From positions 62,001-126,000 of the forward strand of contig NZ_JACHNP010000004.1 in assembly GCF_014206815.1 (NCBI RefSeq): DNA of 64,000 bases, read 5' to 3'. The position numbers and the translations under genes are program-made. The DNA is from Xanthomonas sp. F10. Lineage in GTDB: Bacteria > Pseudomonadota > Gammaproteobacteria > Xanthomonadales > Xanthomonadaceae. A model generated the notes under the pieces. It was not told the DNA's origin, made no database searches, and saw only the letters and a list, made by a program, of their open reading frames with translations. This document shows positions 47,172 through 56,328 of this stretch, in pieces (within the stretch, counting starts at the first letter, position 1; each line of letters starts with the position of its first letter).

Positions 47172-49118
47172 ATGACCCGTTCCGTCGGCCTGTTCCGGCC
47201 CTGGCTCTCCCTGCTGCTGGGCCTGTGTCTGGCCACGCCCGCCGTCGCGCGCGAGTACCGCCAGTACCTGGTCGGCGACCCGGCCGCGCCCACGCCCGGT
47301 CCGGTGTCGCCCGGCCTGCTGCTGATGGGCGGCGGCGACCGCAACTATGACGCGCTGCGCTGGTTCCTGGCCAAGGCCGGGCACGGCCACGTGGTGGTGC
47401 TGCGCGCCTCGCAGGCGGGCGAGGTAGGCGAGGAGTTCTACCGCAAGGTCGGCGGCGTGGCTTCGGTGGAGACCTTCGTGTTCAGCGGCCGCGGCGCCTC
47501 CAGCGATCCGGCGCTGCTGCGCGCGCTGGCGCGCGCCGATGGCATCTTCATCGCCGGCGGCGACCAGTCGCGCTACGTGCGTTACTGGAAGAACACCCCG
47601 GTGGCCGATGCGCTGGACGCGCACGTGCGCGCCGGCAAGCCTCTGGGCGGCACCAGCGCCGGCCTGGCGATGCTCGGCGAGTACCTGTACGGCGCGATGG
47701 ACGGCGGCAGCCTCACCAGCCCGGCGGCATTGGCCGATCCGCTGGGGCCGGCGGTCACCCTCGAGACCGACTTCCTGCACCTGGACCTGCTCAAGCGGGT
47801 CATCACCGACACCCACTTCCGCGAGCGCGACCGCCTCGGCCGCCTGTTCGCGTTCCGCGCCAAGGCCGCCACATTGGCGCCGAAGGGGGAGCCGCTGATC
47901 GGTCTCGGCGTGGACGAGAGCGCCGCAGTGGCGGTGGAGGGCGACGGCACCGCGCGCGTCTATGCCACCGATCCGCAGGCCGTGGCCACCGTGGTCGCCG
48001 GGCCGCTGACGCCGCCGACCCCGGCCGGGCAGCCGCTGCAGGCCGCGCGCATCGAGACGGTTGGCGTCGGCCCCGGCTCCACCCTGCACCTGCCCGACGG
48101 CCGCGTCGAGGCGCCAGTGTTCCACCGCTACTACGCGGTGCAGGACGGGCGCATGCGCGAGATTCCCGCCACCACGCTGGTGATCCATGGCGGTGCCGGC
48201 GTCGAGCGCGCCAGCAGCAGCGCCGCCGACCTGGCCGAGGCGCGTGCGGCGATGGAGCAGGCGTTGCGCACCGGGCAGGCGCTGCTGGCGCAGGGCAAGC
48301 CGGCCGTGGATGCGGTGGCCGCGGCGATCGCCGAGCTGGAGGACTCGCCGCAGTTCAACGCGGGCAAGGGCGCGGTGTTCACCCACGACGGCCGCAACGA
48401 ACTGGACGCGGCGATCATGGACGGCCGCACCGGCAAGGCCGGCGCGGTGGCCGGCGTGCACCGGGTCAGGAACCCGATCGCACTGGCGCGCGCGGTGATG
48501 GAGCAGTCCGACCACGTGATGCTGGTCGGCGATGGCGCCGAGGTCTTCGCAAAGCAGCACGGCATCGCCCTGGTCGACCCGTCCTACTTCCGCACCGAGA
48601 AGCGCTGGCAGCAACTGCAGCAGGCGCTGAAGGAAGAGGCCAACAAGCAGGCGCACGCCGATCTGGAAACCGCCAAGCACTTCGGCACGGTCGGCGCGCT
48701 GGCGCTGGACCTGCAGGGCAACCTGGCCGCCGGCACCTCCACCGGCGGCATGACCAACAAGCGCTACGGCCGCGTCGGCGACTCGCCGATCATCGGCGCC
48801 GGCACCTTCGCCGACAGCCGCTGCGCGGTGTCCGGCACCGGCTGGGGCGAGTTCTACATCCGCGCGGTGGCCGCCTACGACATCTGTGCGCGGGTGAAGT
48901 ACGCCGGGCAGAGCCTGGCCGAGGCCGCCGATGCGGTGATCGACCAGCAGATCCCCAAGGCCGGCGGCGACGGCGGCGCCATCGCGCTGGGCGCCGACGG
49001 CAGCGTGGCCTTCCCGTTCAACACCGAGGGCATGTACCGCGGCTGGATCGGCGCCGACGGCGTGCCGCACGTGGCCATCTTCAAGGACGAGGCGCTGCCG
49101 CTGCCCGGCGGGCAGTAA
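47172..49118 (+). CDS. Exported cyanophycinase-isoaspartyl peptidase fusion
   Basis: 648 residues with a signal peptide (cleavage after ATPAVA). Residues about 30-330 form a peptidase S51 cyanophycinase: FIAGGDQSRYVRYW, nucleophile Ser162 in GGTSAGLAM, then DTHFRERDRLGRL and GLGVDESAA. Residues about 334-648 are an Ntn-hydrolase of the isoaspartyl peptidase/asparaginase type: LVIHGGAG, nucleophile Thr506 in HFGTVGALALD, TSTGGMTNKRYGRVGDSP, PFNTEGMYRGW. Together the halves could cut cyanophycin to beta-Asp-Arg and then to Asp and Arg in the periplasm. Both active sites look complete. Start ATG at 47172 after GAGGAGATC. It is divergent from a sigma/receptor operon. Confidence 0.9.
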   Translation: MTRSVGLFRPWLSLLLGLCLATPAVAREYRQYLVGDPAAPTPGPVSPGLLLMGGGDRNYDALRWFLAKAGHGHVVVLRASQAGEVGEEFYRKVGGVASVETFVFSGRGASSDPALLRALARADGIFIAGGDQSRYVRYWKNTPVADALDAHVRAGKPLGGTSAGLAMLGEYLYGAMDGGSLTSPAALADPLGPAVTLETDFLHLDLLKRVITDTHFRERDRLGRLFAFRAKAATLAPKGEPLIGLGVDESAAVAVEGDGTARVYATDPQAVATVVAGPLTPPTPAGQPLQAARIETVGVGPGSTLHLPDGRVEAPVFHRYYAVQDGRMREIPATTLVIHGGAGVERASSSAADLAEARAAMEQALRTGQALLAQGKPAVDAVAAAIAELEDSPQFNAGKGAVFTHDGRNELDAAIMDGRTGKAGAVAGVHRVRNPIALARAVMEQSDHVMLVGDGAEVFAKQHGIALVDPSYFRTEKRWQQLQQALKEEANKQAHADLETAKHFGTVGALALDLQGNLAAGTSTGGMTNKRYGRVGDSPIIGAGTFADSRCAVSGTGWGEFYIRAVAAYDICARVKYAGQSLAEAADAVIDQQIPKAGGDGGAIALGADGSVAFPFNTEGMYRGWIGADGVPHVAIFKDEALPLPGGQ

Positions 49119-49129
49119 GGAGTGCTCAC

Positions 49130-49151
49130 GGGCCGGCGGTGCCGCCGGCCC
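49130..49151 (+). terminator. GC hairpin after the fusion gene
   Basis: GGGCCGGCGG/CCGCCGGCCC stem with a TG centre, 12 bases after the stop. No T tract; an uncertain terminator. Confidence 0.4.
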
Positions 49152-49354
49152 GGGCGCGTGCGTGATCCATCCGGCCCGGTGCGTCCCACCGCGGCCAGCC
49201 CGCCGATGCAGCGGCGCGCGCGTGCCCGCGCCCGGCGATCTGTACGCCGGCTGGCTGCCGCGCCGGGCCGAGCCAATGGCACATGCCGCTGCCATCCAAA
49301 CCCGGTAACGTGCACGGCTGTCTTGGCCCCAGGTCCTCCCAGGAGTTCCACCTC

Positions 49355-51514
49355 ATGTCGCGTAACGTCGTTCTGGCCGCTGCCATCAGCTTGGCGCTGG
49401 CCGCCTGTTCCGGTAAGGAGTCCACCCCCGTGCCCGCCGCCCCCGCTGCTCCGGCCGCCGCGCAGCCCGCCGCCGCCGCCAACCCGCTGCTGACCCCCAG
49501 CACGCTGCCGTTCCAGGCGCCGCCGTTCGACAAGATCAAGGACAGCGACTACCTGCCGGCGTTCGAAGAAGGCATGAAGCAGCACCTGGCCGAGATCCGC
49601 AAGATCGCCGACAACCCGGAACCGGCCACCTTCGCCAACACCCTCGAAGCGATGGAGCGCAGCGGCGAGACCCTGACCCGCGTGTCGCGCATCTTCTTCG
49701 GCCTGGTGCAGGCCGACACCAACGATGCCCGCCAGAAGATCCAGGAAGAGATCGCGCCCAAGCTGGCCGCGCACCAGGACGAGATCAGCCTGGATCCCAA
49801 GCTGTTCGCGCGCATCAAGAGCCTGTACGACCAGCGCGACACGCTGAACCTGGACCCGGAGCAGAAGCGCCTGGTCGAGTACGAATACCAGGAGTTCGTG
49901 CGCGCCGGCGCGCAGCTGTCCGATGCCGACAAGGCCACCCTGCGCAAGCTCAACGTCGAAGAGACCACCCTGGCCACGCAGTTCCACACCAAGCTGGTCG
50001 CGGCCACCGCCGCCGGCGCGGTGGTGGTGGACGACAAGGCCAAGCTCGACGGCCTGTCCGACGGCGACATCGCCTCGGCCGCGCAGGACGCCACCGCGCG
50101 CAAGCTCGACGGCAAGTACCTGCTGGCCCTGCAGAACACCACCCAGCAGCCGGTGCTGGCCTCGCTGAAGGACCGCGACCTGCGCCAGCAGGTGATGGCC
50201 GCCTCGCAGTCGCGCGCCGAGAAGGGCGATGCCAACGACACCCGCCAGACCGTGCAGCGCCTGGCGCAGCTGCGCGCGCAGAAGGCCAAGCTGCTCGGCT
50301 TCGACAGCTACGCCGCCTACAGCCTCAGCGACCAGATGGCCAAGACCCCGGCCGCGGCGCTGAAGCTGCTCACCGACACCGTGCCCGCCGCCACCGCCAA
50401 GGCGCGCAGCGAAGCCGCGGAGATGCAGAAGGTGATCGACGCGCAGAAGGGCGGTTTCAAGCTCACCGCCGCCGACTGGGACTTCTACGCCGAGCAGGTG
50501 CGCAAGGCCAAGTACGACCTCGACGAAGCGCAGATCAAGCCGTACTTCGAACTGGACAACGTGCTGCAGAACGGCGTCTTCTACGCCGCCAACCAGCTGT
50601 ACGGCCTCACCTTCAAGGAACGCGCCGACATCCCCACCTACCACGACGGGATGAAGGTCTATGAAGTGTTCGACAAGGACGGCAAGTCGCTGGCGCTGTT
50701 CTACACCGACTACTTCAAGCGCGACAGCAAGTCCGGCGGCGCCTGGATGGACGAGTTCGTCGGCCAGAACGGCCTGACCGGCACCAAGCCGGTGGTCTAC
50801 AACGTCTGCAACTTCACCAAGCCCGCCCCGGGCCAGCCGGCGCTGCTGAGCTTCGACGACGTCACCACCATGTTCCACGAGTTCGGCCATGCGCTGCACG
50901 GCATGTTCTCCAACGTGAAGTACCCGACCCTGGCCGGCACCGCCACCTCGCGCGACTTCGTCGAGTTCCCCTCGCAGTTCAACGAGCACTGGGCGTCGGA
51001 TCCGAAGGTGTTCGCGCACTACGCCAAGCACTACCAGACCGGCGAGGCGATGCCGGCCGACCTGGTGGAGAAGATCAAGAAGTCGCGCACCTTCAACCAG
51101 GGCTACGCCACCACCGAATACCTGTCGGCGGCGCTGCTCGACCTGTCCTGGCACACCCTGCCGGCCGACGCGCCGCTGCAGGACGTGGACAAGTACGAGG
51201 CCGACTCGCTGAAGAAGTACAAGGTGGACCTGGCGGAAGTGCCGCCGCGCTACCGCACCACCTATTTCGACCACATCTGGGGCGGCGGCTACTCGTCCGG
51301 CTACTACGCCTACTTCTGGTCGGAAGTGCTCGACGACGACGCGTTCCAGTGGTTCAAGGAGCACGGCGGCCTGACCCGCGCCAACGGCGACATCTTCCGC
51401 GACAAGATCCTCTCGCGCGGCAACACCGTCGACCTGGCCACGCTGTACCGCGACTTCCGCGGCAAGGATCCCAGCGTCGAGCCGCTGCTGGAAAACCGCG
51501 GTTTGAAGAACTGA
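49355..51514 (+). CDS. dcp: M3 family peptidase (Dcp-like), lipoprotein
   Basis: 719 residues. Lipoprotein signal with lipobox LAAC at about residue 17, an Ala/Pro linker, then the thimet oligopeptidase/Dcp fold. Zinc motif HEFGH (His508, Glu509, His512) within TMFHEFGHALHGMFS, and a downstream Glu in SRDFVEFPSQFNEHW. The Tyr-rich GGGYSSGYYAYFWSEVLDDDAF is a conserved C-terminal feature. It releases C-terminal dipeptides or cuts short peptides in the periplasm. AGGAG precedes the ATG at 49355 by 9 bases. It follows the cyanophycinase fusion and ends in a strong terminator. Confidence 0.92.
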   Translation: MSRNVVLAAAISLALAACSGKESTPVPAAPAAPAAAQPAAAANPLLTPSTLPFQAPPFDKIKDSDYLPAFEEGMKQHLAEIRKIADNPEPATFANTLEAMERSGETLTRVSRIFFGLVQADTNDARQKIQEEIAPKLAAHQDEISLDPKLFARIKSLYDQRDTLNLDPEQKRLVEYEYQEFVRAGAQLSDADKATLRKLNVEETTLATQFHTKLVAATAAGAVVVDDKAKLDGLSDGDIASAAQDATARKLDGKYLLALQNTTQQPVLASLKDRDLRQQVMAASQSRAEKGDANDTRQTVQRLAQLRAQKAKLLGFDSYAAYSLSDQMAKTPAAALKLLTDTVPAATAKARSEAAEMQKVIDAQKGGFKLTAADWDFYAEQVRKAKYDLDEAQIKPYFELDNVLQNGVFYAANQLYGLTFKERADIPTYHDGMKVYEVFDKDGKSLALFYTDYFKRDSKSGGAWMDEFVGQNGLTGTKPVVYNVCNFTKPAPGQPALLSFDDVTTMFHEFGHALHGMFSNVKYPTLAGTATSRDFVEFPSQFNEHWASDPKVFAHYAKHYQTGEAMPADLVEKIKKSRTFNQGYATTEYLSAALLDLSWHTLPADAPLQDVDKYEADSLKKYKVDLAEVPPRYRTTYFDHIWGGGYSSGYYAYFWSEVLDDDAFQWFKEHGGLTRANGDIFRDKILSRGNTVDLATLYRDFRGKDPSVEPLLENRGLKN

Positions 51515-51544
51515 TCGGCGCTGCGCCGGTCGGGTGTGTCGAGA

Positions 51545-51575
51545 ACGGGATGGCCTTGCGGCCATCCCGTTTTTT
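51545..51575 (+). terminator. Intrinsic terminator of the M3 peptidase gene
   Basis: Perfect 11-base stem ACGGGATGGCC/GGCCATCCCGT, loop TTGC, followed by TTTTTG, 30 bases after the stop. Confidence 0.92.
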
Positions 51576-52020
51576 GTTGGGGGTTGATTTGGACATGCCT
51601 TGCGTCGCTGGTACGACTCACTTCAAGGTAGCAAGGGATGCGGATGCCATCGCCATGGCGGTGCGCTGGCTAGCCGAAACTCGACAATCCATTCGGCTGA
51701 GGGGGCAGTAGCGGATATACGTCGTCCTCTTTCCGTACATGTCCGCGTCCCACCGTGGAGGGCGCGATCCTCAATGCAGGCGGACCGCTCAGCCGTGCCA
51801 CTAGAGACGACGGAAATGTTTGTCTACGAGCATGGACGGTTCGAAATGAATTTTTATCGATCCAAACTCCGTCAGATCCTAGGCGTCAAATCTCTCATGG
51901 TGCAGCAGGATCCGCATTGATGGGTTCAAAGGCCTGCGTAAGAGTTGCAGCGACGGATCGCCTATGTACCATCAGGGCGTGGTTCGAAGATTCAACCAAA
52001 TCCACCACGAGGAGAGGACG
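51576..52020. other. Lower-GC spacer before the M35-like protease
   Basis: About 445 bases with visibly lower GC (25 of 60 bases at 51841-51900, against 40 of 60 at 50941-51000). Short open frames are present but none shows a ribosome site, signal or family motif. It marks the left edge of a probable acquired segment. Confidence 0.5.
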
Positions 52021-53208
52021 ATGAAAGGAAACTGGATTGTGGGCATCGCGATGCTGTGCGCTTGCTTTGCGGCGTCTGCCGCAGGACAGCTAGACATTCG
52101 ACTGGAGCATGCGCAGGTTGCCAGAGCCAGCTCTGGCGGAGCGGTCATTACGATGACTTTGACTAATGCGGGGAATCAGCCTATCGCGGTGCCTGATGCT
52201 TATGTTCCCGCGGTGAGCCGCGATGGAGTAATGCAAGCGAATCTGTTCCGGGTGTTGCAGGAAGACGGAAGCCCGGTGGACTACCGCGGCATTTACGTAA
52301 GCAAACTGCCGGGTTCGACGCCTGACGTCATCCTGCGCCCGGGTGAGTCGAGATCCGCGACGGTGGATCTGTCCCTGAGCTACCAGATCATGCCTGGCCG
52401 CCACTACTCTGTGACCGTGCAGCCTCTTCTGCGGTACCGCGAACTTCCGACGGCCGCCGCCGCGAACGCTTCCGATCACCCGAACCAACTCAAGGCCGCC
52501 ACATCCAACCGTATTGAGATCACACCGCAGGCATCGGCCGAGCCTCAATCCGATGCTCGAAGCACTGAGGCCGCAGAGGCTGTTGCCTGTAGCGCCGAAC
52601 AGCAAAGCGCGATTCAGGAGGCGGTGCTCAACGCCGGCGACCTCGCCCTCGCAACCTCGAAGTACACACAGTCGCTCCTTCAATCCGACGGAAACGGAAA
52701 CCTTACGTTCAACCAGACTCCGCGTTACACGAAGTGGTACGGCCAGTACGGCGACCCGAACGACATGTCCAGCCCGAATGGCACGGTCAACGGAAAGATC
52801 GCGTGGAGGATCCACGTCAATGCAATCCGCCTCGGGAAGGAAGAGAATCAATTGCCTAACCCACCCACATTGTCCACGCAATGCAATTGCGAAAAGCAGG
52901 GAAAGGTTGATCCGGCGAATACGGTCGCGTGGGTGAACCCGTCCGAGCCCTACGCCATCAATATCTGTCCGCTGTTTTTCTCCCTTCCAGCCATCGGTAA
53001 CGCGCAGAACACATACTCCAAGGCGGGGACGATCCTGCACGAGATCTCGCACTTCAACGATGGGTACACGAAAGGTACGGACGATCTGGGTAACCCCAAC
53101 CAGCCGGTAGAAGACGCAAAGCTCTTAGCCCAATCTGCAAGAGATTTGGCGGCCGACGCTGCGAACAATATTGAGTTCTACAGCGTCAACCTGGAAGGTG
53201 ATCAGTAG
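52021..53208 (+). CDS. M35-like (deuterolysin-type) secreted metalloprotease
   Basis: 395 residues with a signal peptide (cleavage after SAAG), an N-terminal immunoglobulin-like prodomain (about 25-150, LTNAGNQPIAVPD, VILRPGESRSATVDLSLSY) and a C-terminal zinc domain. The zinc motif is HEISH (His340-His344), followed by FNDGYTKGTDD, where an Asp is the expected third ligand (aspzincin); the usual YG after it is missing. Similar enzymes in Aeromonas and others cut at Lys. GAGGAGAGG precedes the ATG at 52021. GC is lower than in the neighbours, so it is probably acquired. Confidence 0.82.
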   Translation: MKGNWIVGIAMLCACFAASAAGQLDIRLEHAQVARASSGGAVITMTLTNAGNQPIAVPDAYVPAVSRDGVMQANLFRVLQEDGSPVDYRGIYVSKLPGSTPDVILRPGESRSATVDLSLSYQIMPGRHYSVTVQPLLRYRELPTAAAANASDHPNQLKAATSNRIEITPQASAEPQSDARSTEAAEAVACSAEQQSAIQEAVLNAGDLALATSKYTQSLLQSDGNGNLTFNQTPRYTKWYGQYGDPNDMSSPNGTVNGKIAWRIHVNAIRLGKEENQLPNPPTLSTQCNCEKQGKVDPANTVAWVNPSEPYAINICPLFFSLPAIGNAQNTYSKAGTILHEISHFNDGYTKGTDDLGNPNQPVEDAKLLAQSARDLAADAANNIEFYSVNLEGDQ

Positions 53209-53571
53209 CATTGCAGGCCACGTGGCTTGTGAGGTGGTGTCATCCCGGCATAAGCGTAGATCTTCGAAGGCTCGCGCGAAGCCAAGCATCGCAGCGAATT
53301 AGATTTTCACGACGTAAGACTATTCATCTCCGAAGAGGCGCTCGTGCCCGCACGCCAATGTCGAGTTCAATGCAACTGCCTGCCTTCGCGGGCGGCACCA
53401 CCCACGGCAACGCATAGACCACACGCTCTTCGCGCACGCCATCAGACGTTGGGGCGCAGCCGCTGGCGCGCGATCTGCAGCAATAGTGTGCGTATTGCGT
53501 TGGCAGCATCGCAGAGCGTGTCTTCCATCGCTGGCACCTGCTGGTCGTCATGCTCGGCGCATCGCGGGCCG
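53209..53571. other. Spacer right of the protease gene, low GC
   Basis: 363 bases. No intact gene. The minus strand keeps a 40-residue open piece (ending QIARQRLRPNV) that may be the decayed tail of cas1 or of a neighbour. A weak hairpin CCTGCC..GGCGG is present. No CRISPR repeat was found. Confidence 0.4.
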
Positions 53572-54005
53572 TCAACATCCGAGCGCGGGCCGAGACGGGA
53601 ACGCCTTGGCTGCGCTGAGGCGCAGATCATCGTCGAACCAGAATCCGACCCATGCCTGCAGGTACTCCGTCGGGCGGTACTCGCTCTGCGGCGAGAACCA
53701 GGCGACCTCGACGTCCATTCGTTGGCAGAGAACAAGGGAGTGCCGCCACCGCCGCAGAACCCCACCAATACCCCGGCCTTGGCCAATTCACGCATCGCCG
53801 CCTGGGTGACCGATGTGCCGGTTCCCAACAACAGCGTCGTCGTGTTGGCGATGGGGATGTTCCAGTACAGCGAGCGCCTGCCGGCATTGGTGACGTACTC
53901 GACGCGGCCGCCATTCACCAGAACACGGCAATGCTGCAGGTAATAGAGATTGGCGCGTTTGGAATGCAGGATCGTTTTCAGATCCGAAGGCGAGAGATCG
54001 TCCAT
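53572..54005 (-). pseudogene. cas1: cas1 (type I-F) remnant, frameshifted and truncated
   Basis: The N-terminus MDDLSPSDLKTILHSKRANL continues YYLQHCRVLVNGGRVEYVTN, with TTTLLLGTGTSVTQAAMREL and GFCGGGGTPLFSANE, and is almost identical to type I-F Cas1 of Pseudomonas. At about 53717 one base is missing (a GTG codon has become TG), and the reading continues one frame over as DVEVAWFSPQSEYRPTEYL, QAWVGFWFDDDLRLSAAKAF, then a stop at 53572. Only about half of the 320-residue protein is covered; the C-terminal active-site half is gone. No cas2-cas3, csy genes or array lie in the window. Confidence 0.9.
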
Positions 54006-54184
54006 GTTGTCCGCTGCAGGTCCTGAAGCGGCTTGGGTATGTCCGACAAGCAGGCCCGTCCTCGCCACACTAGCGGCGAATGCAGGTGTTCCGTGCTGCT
54101 GCTTTGGCGGTGTTCTACCGACGCGGCGAGGGATTGGAGTGGACGCGTCTGTAAGGCACCGCTCGCAACGACGCGACGTGATCC

Positions 54185-54250
54185 GTAGGAGCGGCTTCAG
54201 CCGCGACGCGCGATCCCGGTAACGCCTGTCGCGGCTGAAGCCGCTCCTAC
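54185..54250. repeat. REP palindrome
   Basis: GTAGGAGCGGCTTCAGCCGC and its inverse, with a shortened centre (GACGCGCGATCCCGGTAACG). It lies between the cas1 remnant and the SDR gene. Confidence 0.9.
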
Positions 54251-54279
54251 GGAGGCAATGTGCTGGTGCCGCTGTGCAG

Positions 54280-55209
54280 TCAGAACGCCACGCCGGCCAG
54301 CGTGCACGCCACCTCCCACAACCGCGCGGCCACCTGCGGGTCGCGCGCCTGCCGGGCGATCCTGGCCGGGGCCGGGTCGCCTTTCAGCTCGAACGGGCCG
54401 TCGGGCCCGTAGTACCCGCCGGGCTGGGCGTTTGGCGAGGTGGCGACGTAGAGGGTGGGCAGGGCGCCGGCGGCGGCGGAATGGCTGATCCACGGTGCGA
54501 GCCACTGGGTCGCTGCGCCGATCGCGGTGCGGCGACCGTCGACCGCCGGGCCATTGGCGATCAGCGCGGTCTGCGCAATGCCGGGATGCGCGGCGAGCGC
54601 GCACACGCCCCAGCCCTGCGCGTCGCTGCGCCGCTGCAGTTCCAGCGAAAACATCAGCATCGCCAGCTTGGATTGCCCATAGGCCTTCCACGGCCGGTAG
54701 GGACGTTCGCACTGCAGGTCGTCGAAGTCGATGCGGCCTTGGCGATGCGCCAGGCTCGAGAGGTTCACCACGCGTGCTTCCGGCGCGGCGCGCAGCAGCG
54801 GCAACAGCTGTGCGGTCAGCGCGAAGTGGCCGAGGTAGTTGCTGCCGAACTGCAATTCCAGGCCGTCGGCGGTGGTCTGCCGCTGCGGCGGCGCCATCAC
54901 CCCGGCGTTGTTGATCAGCAGGTCCAGCCGCGGGGAGCGCGCCGCGATGCGCTCGGCGAAGGCGGCCACCGACGCGAGCTGCGCCAGGTCCAGGGCTTCC
55001 ACGCGTACGTCGGCCGCCGGATGTGCGGCCAGGATCGCCTGCCGCGCAGTCTCGGCCTTGTCCGGGTTACGGGCGGCCAGCACCACGGTGGCGCCCGCGC
55101 CGGCCAGGGCCAGCGCGGTCTCGTAGCCCAGTCCGCCGGGGCTGGCGCCGGTGACGATCGCGATCTTGTCGCGCTGCGACGGCAGGTCGGCCAGGGTCCA
55201 GCGGCTCAC
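54280..55209 (-). CDS. Short-chain dehydrogenase/reductase
   Basis: 309 residues. Rossmann motif VTGASPGGLGYETA (TGxxxGxG), NNAGVMAPP, catalytic Ser in NLSSLAHRQG and YGQSKLAML (Y-x3-K). It resembles WW-domain-type retinol-dehydrogenase-like SDRs. The start is a GTG at 55209 overlapping the stop of the metallo-hydrolase gene by four bases (GTGA), so translation is coupled. Substrate unknown. Probably under the TetR regulator divergent from the pair. Confidence 0.88.
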   Translation of the reverse strand: MSRWTLADLPSQRDKIAIVTGASPGGLGYETALALAGAGATVVLAARNPDKAETARQAILAAHPAADVRVEALDLAQLASVAAFAERIAARSPRLDLLINNAGVMAPPQRQTTADGLELQFGSNYLGHFALTAQLLPLLRAAPEARVVNLSSLAHRQGRIDFDDLQCERPYRPWKAYGQSKLAMLMFSLELQRRSDAQGWGVCALAAHPGIAQTALIANGPAVDGRRTAIGAATQWLAPWISHSAAAGALPTLYVATSPNAQPGGYYGPDGPFELKGDPAPARIARQARDPQVAARLWEVACTLAGVAF

Positions 55210-56258
55210 GTCGACACCGCCTGCGCCAGTGCGCGCCACCAGCGCTCGCCGCTTTCCGGCTGCGCCAGGTCGACGCGCTCGCCCATGCGCGGCGTGGCCA
55301 GCGCCACGCCAGCGGCATCGGCCAGCGCCGCGAGGCGTTCGAAGGGTTCGTGCCAGGCATGCATCGCCAGGTCGAAGGTGCCGTTGTGGATCGGCAGCAG
55401 CGTGCGTCCCCCGATGTCCAGGTGCGCCTGCAGGGTCTGCTCCGGCTGCATGTGCACGTGCGGCCAGTCCACGTCGTAGGCGCCGTTTTCGATCAGGCTC
55501 ACGTCGAAGGGCCCCAGCCGCTCGCCGATCGCCTTGAAGCCGTCGGAGTAGCCGCCGTCGCCGCTGAAGAACAGCTTCAGCTCGGGCGTCTCGATCGCCC
55601 ACGAGCACCACAGCCGGCGCCCGCGGTCGAACATGCCGCGGCCGGAGAAGTGCTGCGCCGGGGTGGCGGTCAGCGTGACTCCGTCCACCGTGGTCGATTG
55701 CCACCAGTCCAGTTGCCGGATCCTGTCCGCGGCCACGCCCCAGCGCTGCAGCAGGTCGCCCACGCCCAGCGGCGTCACGAAGGTCCCGACACGCTCGGCC
55801 AGGCGGCGGATGCTGGCGCGGTCCAGGTGGTCGTAGTGATCGTGCGAGAGGATCACCCCGGCGATCGGCGGCAACGCGTCCAGCGCGATCGGCGGGGCGT
55901 GGAAGCGGCGTGGGCCGGCGAACGGAAACGGCGAGGCGCGTTCGGAGAACACCGGGTCGGTCAGCCACAAGCGCTCGCGCAGCTTGAGCAGCACCGTGGA
56001 ATGGCCGAGCCGGTACAGGCTGCGGTCGGGCGCCGCCAGCAACTGCTCGGCGGTCAGCGGCAGCACCGGCAGCGGCTGCGCGGGCACCGCCTCGGGCGAC
56101 TTGCGGGTCAGCAGATGCCACAGGATCCGCAGGGTTCCGGCCAGGCCGGGCGCGCCGCTGGTGCCCGGGGTAGCGTTGCGAAAGCGGCCGTGGCGGTACT
56201 GCGGCGACTCCCGATACGAGGGCGGAACAGGGGACAGCGAGGAAGCGGACGCAGACAT
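55206..56258 (-). CDS. Metallo-beta-lactamase-fold hydrolase (NAPE-PLD/RomA type)
   Basis: 350 residues. The metal motif SHDHYDHLD (HxHxDH), a further GHSTVLLKL and PAQHFSGRGMFDRGRRLWCSWAI, and a C-terminal ENGAYDVDWPHVHMQPEQ; this is the UlaG/NAPE-PLD-like group often annotated as RomA. Phosphodiester or lactone hydrolysis is possible. The start ATG at 56258 is preferred over upstream ATGs because AAGGA lies at the right spacing. It is divergent from a TetR regulator with two operator-like dyads between them. Confidence 0.86.
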   Translation of the reverse strand: MSASASSLSPVPPSYRESPQYRHGRFRNATPGTSGAPGLAGTLRILWHLLTRKSPEAVPAQPLPVLPLTAEQLLAAPDRSLYRLGHSTVLLKLRERLWLTDPVFSERASPFPFAGPRRFHAPPIALDALPPIAGVILSHDHYDHLDRASIRRLAERVGTFVTPLGVGDLLQRWGVAADRIRQLDWWQSTTVDGVTLTATPAQHFSGRGMFDRGRRLWCSWAIETPELKLFFSGDGGYSDGFKAIGERLGPFDVSLIENGAYDVDWPHVHMQPEQTLQAHLDIGGRTLLPIHNGTFDLAMHAWHEPFERLAALADAAGVALATPRMGERVDLAQPESGERWWRALAQAVST

Positions 56259-56297
56259 GGCGGCAATCCTTGGAAGACAATCTGACACGAGAATTAC

Positions 56298-56312
56298 ACT
56301 ACACAGTGTAGT
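56298..56312. promoter_or_regulatory. TetR operator dyad (left)
   Basis: ACTACAC-A-GTGTAGT, a perfect 7+7 inverted repeat with a single central base, between the metallo-hydrolase and tetR starts. Binding by the divergent TetR protein is inferred. Confidence 0.65.
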
Positions 56313-56328
56313 TTCCTTTTCGTGAAAG

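Noticed and set aside
48875-51565. Long open frame (about 900 codons) opposite the M3 peptidase
   Set aside because: Same reason: low-complexity translation, no ribosome site, and the opposite strand carries a clear HEFGH peptidase.
51600-51920. 106-codon open frame before the M35-like protease
   Set aside because: No ribosome site, no signal or domain, and amino-acid use unlike that of real genes here.
53209-54279. CRISPR array expected next to the cas1 remnant
   Set aside because: I looked for regularly spaced 28-base repeats on both strands and saw none.
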